NCBI GenBank assembly: GCA_905215445.1
Contig: CAJMPZ010000062.1
Location: forward strand, 1-12,133
Reading direction: 5' to 3'
Source: an uncultured bacterium
GTDB taxonomy: Bacteria; Actinomycetota; Coriobacteriia; Coriobacteriales; Coriobacteriaceae
Length of the DNA stretch: 12,133 nt
A program made the position numbers and the translations under genes. Shown here in pieces: positions 1 through 5,708 of the stretch. The notes beneath the pieces were generated by a model. The model was not told where the DNA came from and did no database searches. It saw only the letters and a program-made list of their open reading frames with translations. Positions within the stretch are counted from its first letter, which is position 1. Every line of letters begins with the position of its first letter.

Positions 1-2
1 CA

Positions 3-39
3 CGCAAAGGAAAGCACTTAATGTGCTTTCCGTCTTGCG
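3..39. other. Long imperfect hairpin downstream of the pnp terminator
   Basis: Positions 9-17 (GGAAAGCAC) pair perfectly with 23-31 (GTGCTTTCC) around a 5-nt loop. A second helix, 3-7 (CGCAA) with 35-39 (TTGCG), continues the stem beyond a small asymmetric internal loop, giving 14 base pairs in all. Neither strand has a convincing T-run after the stem; the minus strand has only three Ts. It is therefore not a clear intrinsic terminator. It could be a second, weak terminator, a 3'-end stabiliser, or part of the leader of a gene beyond the left edge. The pairing is seen directly; the role is unknown. Confidence 0.55.
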
Positions 40-83
40 CAGGACTGTAGAGCAGGAAACTTCATATGCGGCCCTCCCGGGCG

Positions 84-117
84 CAAACAAAAGGGCGACC
101 CCTTAGGAGTCGCCCTT
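84..117 (-). terminator. Intrinsic terminator of pnp
   Basis: Read on the minus strand, a perfect 9-bp GC-rich stem (AAGGGCGAC / GTCGCCCTT, positions 117-109 and 99-91) closes a 9-nt loop. It is followed directly by a T-rich tract (TTGTTTG). It lies 25 nt past the pnp stop codon. The plus strand has no T-tract after the stem, so the terminator acts on the minus strand and marks the end of the rpsO-pnp transcription unit. Confidence 0.9.
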
Positions 118-141
118 GCATGAGCTGCTTATGTACGGCTG

Positions 142-2388
142 TTACTCGGCGTCGTGGTGACGGCGGGGCTTGCGGCCTCCGTTGTCACCGGGACGGCGCG
201 GACGGTCGCTGCGCTCGGAACGCTCGCGACGCGGACGCTCACGGCGCTGGAAGTGCTCGCCGTCGCCCTCGGAGGCACCCTCGGCGCGAGCCGGGGCCTC
301 AGGCTTGTCAAGACGATCGAGCGAGATCTTGCCACGGTCGTCGACCTCGATGACGACGACCTTGACCTCGTCGCCCACGTTGAGGACGTCCTCGACCTTC
401 TCCACGCGGCCCTTGGCGACGCGGGAGATGTGCAGCAGGCCGTCCTTACCGGGCAGCAGGTTGACGAAGGCGCCGAAGGGCTGGATGGAGACCACGCGAC
501 CGGTGTACTCCTCGCCCGGCTCGGGAACCTTGATGATGAGCTTGATGCGCTCGACGGCCTGGTCCACGGACTCGCCGGTGCCGCCGACAAAGACGGTGCC
601 GTCCTCCTGGATGTCGACCGAAGCGCCGGTCTCGTCCTGAATACCGCGGATGACCTTACCGCCGGAACCGATGACGTCGCGGATCTTGTCGGTCGGGACC
701 TGGATGGAGACGATGCGCGGAGCGGTGCTGCGTGTGGTGTGGCGCGGCTCGGGGATCACATCGAGCATCTTCTGCAGGATGAAGGCGCGACCCTCCTTGG
801 CCTGCTGCAGGGCGCGGGCCAGGATGTCGAAGGTGAGGCCGGTGGCCTTGTTGTCCATCTGCAGGGCGGTGATGCCCTCGGTGGTGCCGGTGACCTTAAA
901 GTCCATGTCGCCCAGGAAGTCCTCGAGACCCTGGATGTCGGACAGGACCACGGTCTTACCCTCCTCCTGGATCAGGCCCATGGCGATACCGGAGACCGGG
1001 CGCTTAATGGGCACGCCGCCGTCCATAAGGGCGAGCGTGGAGCCGCAGGTCGAAGCCATCGAAGAGGAGCCGTTGGACTCCATGACCTCGGAGACGACGC
1101 GGATGGCGTAGGGGAACTCGTTCTCGTCGGGAAGCACCGGAAGCAGAGCGCGCTCTGCCAGATTGCCGTGACCGATCTCGCGACGCTTGGGGCTGCCCAT
1201 GCGGCCGGTCTCGCCGGTGCAGAACGGCGGGAAGTTGTAGTGGTGCATGTAGCGCTTACCCTCGGTGGGCTCGATGGTATCCAGACGCTGGCCCTCGTTG
1301 AGCATGCCGAGCGACAGGACGGAGAGCACCTGGGTCTGGCCGCGCTGGAACAGACCGGAGCCGTGAACGAGCGGCAGGTAGTTGTCCTTCACCATGATGG
1401 GACGGATCTCGTCGGCGGCACGGCCGTCGACGCGCTCGCCGGTCTCGACGACCATAGTGCGCATGGCCTTCTTCTCGAGCTTCTTGAGCGCCACGGGGAT
1501 CTCGCGCTCCCAAGCAGCCTGCTCCTCCTCGGTGAACTCGGCGCGGATGGACTCCTTCAGAGCCTCGACCTTGCCGATACGGGAGAGCTTGTCGGCGTCG
1601 CGCAAGGCGGCTGCCATCTCGTCGTAGTGGGCGAAGATGCGCTCCTGGACCTCCTCGACGGGCTGGTCGAGCGGGTACTCCTTCTTGACGATGGGGCCGT
1701 TGACCTGCTCCCACTCGGCGACGAACTCATCCTGAGCCTGGCAGAAAGCAGCGAGGGCCTCCTGGCCAAACTTCATAGCGGCGAGCATGTCGTCCTCGGA
1801 GATCTCCTCGGCGCCGGCCTCGACCATCGAGATGAAGTCGGCAGAGCCGCCCAGCTCCAGGTCCAGGTCGGAGTTCTCGCGCTCCTCATAAGTGGGGTTG
1901 ACGATAAACTCGCCGGTCTCCACGTTGCGGCCGATGCGTACACAGGCAAGCGGACCCTCGAAGGGCACGCCGCCGAGCGTCATGGCCAGGGAAGCACCCA
2001 TGACGTTGATGACGTCAAAGGGGTTGACCTGGTCGGCGACAAGCGAGGTAGCGACGATGTGCACCTCGTTGCGGAAGCCGTCCGGGAAGCTCGGGCGAAT
2101 CGGACGGTCGATCATGCGCGCGGTGAGCGTGGCCTTCTCGCTGGGACGGCCCTCACGCTTGAGGTAGCCACCCGGGATGCGGCCGGCAGCGTACATCTTC
2201 TCGTTGAAGTCGACGGTCAGCGGGAAGAAGTCATAGTTCTTGCGCTCCTTGGAGACGACCACGGTATCGAGCATCGTGGTGTCGCCCTGCTTGACCAGGC
2301 AGGCGCCGGTGGCCTGCTTGGCAAGCTCGCCCGACTCAAAGGTGTAGGTCTTGCCGTACAGCTCAAAGGTCTTGGATACGAGTGTCAT
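142..2388 (-). CDS. pnp: Polyribonucleotide nucleotidyltransferase (PNPase)
   Basis: PNPase is a homotrimeric, phosphate-dependent 3'-to-5' exoribonuclease that degrades mRNA and trims structured RNA. The 748 residues follow the family order: a first RNase PH-like domain (about 8-230), a helical linker (about 235-315), a second, catalytic RNase PH-like domain (about 317-540) with the acidic active-site stretch LSDIQGLEDFLGDMDFK around 482-498, a KH domain with the VIGSGGK loop (572-578), and an S1 domain (about 625-693, with GRVVSIQPFGAFVNLLPG). The last 55 residues form an Arg/Glu/Asp-rich low-complexity tail. The ATG is preceded by a good Shine-Dalgarno (AAAGGAG, 2393-2399) 4 nt upstream. 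The gene follows rpsO, the classical pairing, with its own structured leader and terminator. Identification is essentially certain. Confidence 0.98.
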   Translation of the reverse strand: MTLVSKTFELYGKTYTFESGELAKQATGACLVKQGDTTMLDTVVVSKERKNYDFFPLTVDFNEKMYAAGRIPGGYLKREGRPSEKATLTARMIDRPIRPSFPDGFRNEVHIVATSLVADQVNPFDVINVMGASLAMTLGGVPFEGPLACVRIGRNVETGEFIVNPTYEERENSDLDLELGGSADFISMVEAGAEEISEDDMLAAMKFGQEALAAFCQAQDEFVAEWEQVNGPIVKKEYPLDQPVEEVQERIFAHYDEMAAALRDADKLSRIGKVEALKESIRAEFTEEEQAAWEREIPVALKKLEKKAMRTMVVETGERVDGRAADEIRPIMVKDNYLPLVHGSGLFQRGQTQVLSVLSLGMLNEGQRLDTIEPTEGKRYMHHYNFPPFCTGETGRMGSPKRREIGHGNLAERALLPVLPDENEFPYAIRVVSEVMESNGSSSMASTCGSTLALMDGGVPIKRPVSGIAMGLIQEEGKTVVLSDIQGLEDFLGDMDFKVTGTTEGITALQMDNKATGLTFDILARALQQAKEGRAFILQKMLDVIPEPRHTTRSTAPRIVSIQVPTDKIRDVIGSGGKVIRGIQDETGASVDIQEDGTVFVGGTGESVDQAVERIKLIIKVPEPGEEYTGRVVSIQPFGAFVNLLPGKDGLLHISRVAKGRVEKVEDVLNVGDEVKVVVIEVDDRGKISLDRLDKPEAPARAEGASEGDGEHFQRRERPRRERSERSDRPRRPGDNGGRKPRRHHDAE

Positions 2389-2401
2389 TGTTCTCCTTTA
2401 C

Positions 2402-2424
2402 CCCACAGGCCCCTTGCCTGCGGG
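2402..2424 (-). promoter_or_regulatory. pnp leader hairpin just upstream of the ribosome site
   Basis: In minus-strand RNA, CCCGCAGGC (2424-2416) pairs with GCCUGUGGG (2410-2402) around a 5-nt loop, giving nine consecutive pairs including one G-U. The same position is an A-C mismatch on the plus strand, so the full helix exists only in the transcript of pnp. It ends two nucleotides before the pnp Shine-Dalgarno (2393-2399). In E. coli a leader hairpin in the rpsO-pnp spacer is cut by RNase III and used for PNPase autoregulation. A similar role here is inference from position. Confidence 0.6.
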
Positions 2425-2456
2425 CTTCTCATGTGACGCGGACCCCCTGCCCCCGC

Positions 2457-2472
2457 CACGCTTCAGAGCGTG
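2457..2472. repeat. Small inverted repeat in the rpsO-pnp spacer
   Basis: CACGCT and AGCGTG form a 6-bp stem with a 4-nt loop. It lies between the rpsO terminator-like hairpin and the pnp leader hairpin. There is no T-run on either side, so it is not a terminator. Together the three hairpins make the spacer of about 150 nt largely structured RNA. Confidence 0.45.
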
Positions 2473-2491
2473 ATTGTTCGCGCCCTTACAC

Positions 2492-2523
2492 AAAAAGAGC
2501 GCCCCGCTGCGCAGGACGCTCTT
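2492..2523 (-). terminator. Terminator-like hairpin after rpsO
   Basis: On the minus strand, AAGAGCG (2523-2517) pairs with CGCTCTT (2501-2495), and a run of five Ts begins at the end of the stem (2496-2492). The apical part is GC-rich and can add further pairs. It begins 14 nt after the rpsO stop. Lying between rpsO and pnp, it probably terminates part of the transcripts and so sets the S15-to-PNPase ratio. The structure is seen; partial read-through is inferred, since no clear separate pnp promoter was found. Confidence 0.75.
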
Positions 2524-2537
2524 AGCATGTACAAATC

Positions 2538-2816
2538 CTACTGGATGTTGTCGCGGATGCCCAGAGCCTTGATGAGCTCACGGTACTCGACGATGTCGTT
2601 CTTCTTGATGTAGGAGAGAAGACGACGACGACGACCGACGAGCATGAGCAGACCACGACGGGTGTGGAAGTCCTTCTGATGGGACTTCATATGCTCGGTC
2701 AGCTCCTTGATGCGCTCGGACAGGATGGCGACCTGAACCTTGGGGTTGCCGGTGTCGACCGGGGTGTTACCGAACTGGGCAGTCAGCTCCGCCTTGCGCT
2801 CTTTGGAAACAGTCAT
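2538..2816 (-). CDS. rpsO: 30S ribosomal protein S15
   Basis: S15 is a primary 16S rRNA-binding protein that bridges helices in the central domain of the small subunit. The 92-residue product has the typical sequence: GNTPVDTGNPKVQVAILSERI (about 17-37), the HMKSHQKDFHTRRGLLMLVGRRRRLLSY segment (about 43-70) with conserved rRNA-contacting His, Asp and Arg residues, and the ending YRELIKALGIRD. The usual length is 88-89 residues. I chose the ATG at 2816 because it gives the family N-terminus and is preceded by AAAGGTGA (2821-2828) at 5-nt spacing. An in-frame opening further upstream (to 2912) encodes unrelated residues and is rejected. The gene lies 138 bp below recO, with a structured leader, and is followed by a terminator-like hairpin and pnp. 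Confidence 0.97.
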   Translation of the reverse strand: MTVSKERKAELTAQFGNTPVDTGNPKVQVAILSERIKELTEHMKSHQKDFHTRRGLLMLVGRRRRLLSYIKKNDIVEYRELIKALGIRDNIQ

Positions 2817-2820
2817 TGTT

Positions 2821-2828
2821 TCACCTTT
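2821..2828 (-). promoter_or_regulatory. Ribosome-binding site of rpsO
   Basis: AAAGGTGA on the minus strand lies 5 nt (counted from GGTG) before the ATG at 2816. It decides that start over the longer in-frame opening and lies eight nucleotides downstream of the alternative hairpins at 2837-2862. Confidence 0.75.
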
Positions 2829-2836
2829 CTTTTTGC

Positions 2837-2862
2837 GTCGCCATCGGGCGACTCGATTCGCC
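2837..2862 (-). promoter_or_regulatory. Two mutually exclusive hairpins in the rpsO leader
   Basis: In minus-strand RNA the segment GUCGCC (2852-2847) can pair in two ways. Upstream it pairs with GGCGA (2862-2858): 5 bp, 6-nt loop. Downstream it pairs with GGCGAC (2842-2837): 6 bp, 4-nt loop. Only one can form at a time, and the second ends eight nucleotides before the Shine-Dalgarno. S15 is known to repress its own translation through leader RNA structures that differ between phyla. This is a candidate for such a switch, by inference from position and pairing. Confidence 0.4.
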
Positions 2863-2954
2863 TCGGACTGGGAAGCCGCCGGTGGAGCGAGCAACCAAGG
2901 TCGAGGTACCAACAGGTCGGTATGTTACCACAAGCAGCCCGCGCCTGCGCATCA

Positions 2955-3704
2955 TCACCGACCCAACATGAATTCCATCGCACGGAGGCGCTGATCGGTG
3001 TGCGTCGCAGCCCAAACATGCGAAAGCCCCAGCAAAAAGGCTGCGGTATGCGGGTCGATTCGCTCGGCCAAAAGCGCATCGAAGGTCATGGACATGAGGG
3101 CGCGCAGCCATGCGGCCTCACCGGTCGACACCAGTTCGGCACCTGGAACGCTCGACGCGCACGACCCGCACATGAGGCCGCCCGCCTGGGGCGAAAAATA
3201 CGACAGCATGGGGTCTCCGCACAGCACGCAGGCCGAAAAATCGGGTCGATAGCCAACGTGCGACAGCAGCTTAAAGACATATGCCGCCACAAGTAGATCC
3301 ATATGCGCCGTGTCGAGCCCGCTGCCCACCAGGGCAAGCGCTCGCTGCGTTATAGCAAAGGTAAACGGGTCCTCGGCGTCCTCGAACGAGCACACGCGCG
3401 CGACCTCGGCGATCGCGCTTGCGGCGCAGGTCGTCTCGTAATCGGGCGCAACGCCGAGCGGCGCCTCCATAAGCTCGGCCTGGGAAACCACGTCGAGTGA
3501 CCGTCCATGTGCGAGCAGCATATCTACCGTACAGAACAGCTCGCAGCGCGCAGCCAGGCGTCCGCCGGGTTTGCGGGCGCCCTTTGCCACGGCACGAACC
3601 TGCCGCCCCCGCTCGTCAAGCATCGTCAAGATCAGGTCGGTCTCTTTGAGCTTGGTCTTGTCGAGCACGAGCACCTTCGTGCGATATGTCCGGGAGCCTG
3701 CCAT
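2955..3704 (-). CDS. recO: DNA repair protein RecO
   Basis: RecO acts with RecR (and RecF) to load RecA onto SSB-coated single-stranded DNA and anneals complementary strands in recombinational repair. The 249 residues start with an OB-fold region (about 1-80: RTYRTKVLVLDKTKLKETD, then ERGRQVRAVAKGARKP), followed by a helical domain. A CxxC...CxxC zinc site (Cys159, Cys162, Cys179, Cys182) is present, as in many Gram-positive RecO proteins. Length is normal for the family. It starts 15 nt after the era stop codon. The best Shine-Dalgarno, AAGGA, is formed partly by that TAA stop and lies an unusually long 12 nt from the ATG, with a GC hairpin in between. It is the last gene of the tightly packed mtaB-recO cluster. 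Confidence 0.95.
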   Translation of the reverse strand: MAGSRTYRTKVLVLDKTKLKETDLILTMLDERGRQVRAVAKGARKPGGRLAARCELFCTVDMLLAHGRSLDVVSQAELMEAPLGVAPDYETTCAASAIAEVARVCSFEDAEDPFTFAITQRALALVGSGLDTAHMDLLVAAYVFKLLSHVGYRPDFSACVLCGDPMLSYFSPQAGGLMCGSCASSVPGAELVSTGEAAWLRALMSMTFDALLAERIDPHTAAFLLGLSHVWAATHTDQRLRAMEFMLGR

Positions 3705-3719
3705 GCGCGCTGCGCGTCC

Positions 3720-4787
3720 TTAGTCCTCGGCGTTGTAGCCAAAACGGCGAATCTGAGCCTCGTCGTCGCGCCAACCGGCCTTGACCTTCACGTCCAACTC
3801 CAAAAAGACCTGCGTGCCAAAGATGCGCTCAAGATCGCGACGGGCGTCGATACCGATATGCTTGATCATCTCGCCGCCCTTGCCGATGATGATGCCCTTT
3901 TGGCCCTCACGCTCGACATAAATGGTGGCGTGCACACGCAGCACCTTCTTGGTCTGCTCGAGCGCATCGCAAATAACGCCAACGGAGTGCGGAATCTCAT
4001 CACGGGTGCGGCGCAAGACCTTTTCGCGCACAAACTCGGCAACGAGCGTCTCGTCGGAAGCGTCGGTACCCATGTCCTCGGGGAACCAACGCGGACCCTC
4101 GGGCAAAAAGTGCGCAACGGTCTCGATGAAGGCATCGACGTTAAAGTTCTTGACCGACGACGTCACGATCTCGTCGTCATATTCCATAAGCTCGTGGGCG
4201 GCCTTAAGCTGCTCCATGACCTGTGCGGGGTCGGCTTCATCGGCCTTGGTGAGCACCAGGACCTTCTTGGAACGGGCATTCTTGACACGCTCGGCAACCC
4301 AGGCGTCTCCCCTGCCGATCGGTTTGGTGGCATCAATCAAAAACGCGACAACATCGACATCGTTCAGCTCGAACAGCGCGCTCTTGTTCAGCTCGGACCC
4401 TAGACCGTCCTTGGGCTTGTGGATACCCGGGGTATCGACAAAGACCAGCTGGTAGCCGGGTCGGTTGACGACGGCGCGCATGCGGCGGCGGGTCGTCTGG
4501 GCCACCGGCGAGGTGATGGCGACCTTTTTGCCATAGCAGGCGTTGAGCAGCGTTGACTTACCGGCGTTGGGGCGGCCGACCAAGGCCACGAAGCCACTGC
4601 GGAAACCGGGCTCAACGTCGCCAAAGCCCGCGAGGCTGTCGTCCTCATCGCACAGGGCGTCGAGCTCCTCGTCGCTCATGCCCTCAAACGGGTCGAACTC
4701 CTCGACTTCCTCATAGGCCTCGGTCGCCTTAGCATCCGGGGACTCGTCGTCCAAAATCTCATCGGTAGACTGCATATTGTCGGACAT
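3720..4787 (-). CDS. era: GTPase Era, with long acidic N-terminal extension
   Basis: Era is a GTPase that binds the 3' end of 16S rRNA and assists 30S maturation. The 355 residues comprise an acidic extension (about 1-62), the G domain, and a C-terminal KH RNA-binding domain (GIIIGKGGEMIKHIG, about 298-312, with the GKGG loop). Visible G motifs are G1 GRPNAGKST (71-79), the switch I region QTTRRR (about 97-102), G3 DTPG (118-121), G4 TKAD (180-183) in place of the commoner NKxD, and G5 around TSS (209-211). Typical Era has about 300 residues, so the surplus is the extension, which is rich in Asp and Glu and probably disordered. The ATG at 4787 has AAAGGGA 5 nt upstream. In-frame Met5 or Met37 would shorten the extension but I see no better ribosome site for them. 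Confidence 0.97.
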   Translation of the reverse strand: MSDNMQSTDEILDDESPDAKATEAYEEVEEFDPFEGMSDEELDALCDEDDSLAGFGDVEPGFRSGFVALVGRPNAGKSTLLNACYGKKVAITSPVAQTTRRRMRAVVNRPGYQLVFVDTPGIHKPKDGLGSELNKSALFELNDVDVVAFLIDATKPIGRGDAWVAERVKNARSKKVLVLTKADEADPAQVMEQLKAAHELMEYDDEIVTSSVKNFNVDAFIETVAHFLPEGPRWFPEDMGTDASDETLVAEFVREKVLRRTRDEIPHSVGVICDALEQTKKVLRVHATIYVEREGQKGIIIGKGGEMIKHIGIDARRDLERIFGTQVFLELDVKVKAGWRDDEAQIRRFGYNAED

Positions 4788-4799
4788 GGGAATCCCTTT

Positions 4800-5177
4800 C
4801 TAAATAAAGCCGAGCGCGTGGGCAAATACCAGCAAGCCCACAATCGCGGCGGTGATGGAAAGAACGTATACGGAGGCGGCGGCGATGTCCTTCGCACGCT
4901 TGGCCAGCGGATGGAGCTCCTGGGTCGCCAGGTCGACGATGGCCTCCATGGCGGTATTGCAAAGCTCGCCGTGGATCACCAGGCCGCAACAGATGATAAT
5001 CGTGGCCCACTCGGCAATGTCGAGCCCCACGATGCAGCCTGCAATGACGGTGCACACGCCCGCCACGAGCATGACCTTAATGTTGCGCTCGGTCTTGACG
5101 GCGGTGACGAAGCCCTCCATAGCGTAAGAAAACGACTTTAAAAAGGACGGATGGTCCTTGTTCGATCCGGGAATCAT
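4800..5177 (-). CDS. dgkA: Diacylglycerol kinase family protein, probably undecaprenol kinase
   Basis: This is a small integral-membrane lipid kinase of the prokaryotic DgkA family. In Gram-positive bacteria, members at this locus phosphorylate undecaprenol to recycle the cell-wall lipid carrier; E. coli DgkA uses diacylglycerol. The 125 residues contain an amphipathic N-terminus with Glu30 in KTERNIKV, three hydrophobic segments (about 33-51, 54-69 and 101-123), and the signature GELCNTAMEAIVDL (70-83) followed by HPLAKRAKDIAAASV (89-103). Conserved Glu71, Asn74, Glu78, Asp82 and Asp97 are in place. It begins 10 nt after the ybeY stop with a TAGGAG site built on that stop. In Bacillus a cdd gene lies between dgkA and era; here it is missing. 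Substrate preference is inferred, not seen. Confidence 0.92.
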   Translation of the reverse strand: MIPGSNKDHPSFLKSFSYAMEGFVTAVKTERNIKVMLVAGVCTVIAGCIVGLDIAEWATIIICCGLVIHGELCNTAMEAIVDLATQELHPLAKRAKDIAAASVYVLSITAAIVGLLVFAHALGFI

Positions 5178-5186
5178 AAACGGCTC

Positions 5187-5696
5187 CTAGTCGTGGGCAT
5201 GATTGGTGATGGGGCCGACGTGAACGAGTTTGGGATCCTCGCCGCGCTCGAGCGCCAGATCGCGCAGGACAGCGTCCTCGCGGGCCTCCATAACCTCGGC
5301 CTCGTCGTCCTCGATGTGGTCATAGCCCAGCAGGTGCAGCATGCCGTGAACGAGCATCAGACGGCACTCGTCAGCGGGGCTATTGCCAAAACCGGGGGCC
5401 TGACGGGCAATAACCTGCGGGGCCAAGATGATATCGCCGAGCTCGAGCGTCTCATCGGCGGGAATGTCATCGTCAAAGGCCGAATCGCACTCAAACGAGA
5501 GCACATCGGTGGTGCGGTCGATACCGCGCCACTCGTGGTTGAGCTCGTGCATCTCGTCCTCGTCGACATACGAAAGGGAAATCTCGACTTCACGCTCAAC
5601 GCCCTCGGCGGCAAGCACGACCTCGCAGATGTGCTCCACCTCCTGAGCATCGAGCAGCGTATCGAGCTCGGCATCGTTGCTGATCAATACACTCAA
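5187..5696 (-). CDS. ybeY: Endoribonuclease YbeY (rRNA maturation factor)
   Basis: YbeY is a zinc-dependent endoribonuclease needed for 16S rRNA 3'-end maturation and 70S quality control. The 169 residues show the family metal motif HGMLHLLGYDH (117-127) with zinc ligands His117, His121 and His127, the upstream TTDVLSFE block (62-69), and the GDI element (87-89). Length is normal for the family. Start: TTG at 5696. It is supported by the family N-terminal position and by AAAGGAG (5702-5708) with 5-nt spacing; the next Met is far inside the fold (residue 49). The C-terminus ends in a short His-containing tail (NHAHD). It lies between phoH and dgkA, as in Firmicutes. Functionally it pairs with era two genes downstream, since both act on the 16S rRNA 3' end. 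Confidence 0.96.
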   Translation of the reverse strand: MSVLISNDAELDTLLDAQEVEHICEVVLAAEGVEREVEISLSYVDEDEMHELNHEWRGIDRTTDVLSFECDSAFDDDIPADETLELGDIILAPQVIARQAPGFGNSPADECRLMLVHGMLHLLGYDHIEDDEAEVMEAREDAVLRDLALERGEDPKLVHVGPITNHAHD

Positions 5697-5701
5697 CGGG
5701 A

Positions 5702-5708
5702 CTCCTTT
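5702..5708 (-). promoter_or_regulatory. Ribosome-binding site for the TTG start of ybeY
   Basis: AAAGGAG on the minus strand starts on the last base of the phoH stop codon (TGA, 5710-5708) and lies 5 nt before the TTG at 5696. It decides the rare TTG start. Confidence 0.8.

Noticed and set aside
61..90. Promoter for a gene left of the window (TTGTTT ... TATGAA on the minus strand)
   Set aside because: Both hexamers are weak, the spacing is 18 bp, and the -35 coincides with the T-tract of the pnp terminator.
154..2436. A 760-codon open frame on the plus strand opposite pnp
   Set aside because: It is the antisense shadow of pnp. GC-rich third positions suppress stop codons on the opposite strand, the translation is low-complexity (Leu/Gly/Asp/Val-rich) and matches no family, while the minus frame is an unmistakable PNPase.
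2538..2912. A longer S15 with 32 extra N-terminal residues
   Set aside because: The extra residues are unrelated to S15, lie within the structured leader, and lack a Shine-Dalgarno, whereas the ATG at 2816 has one.
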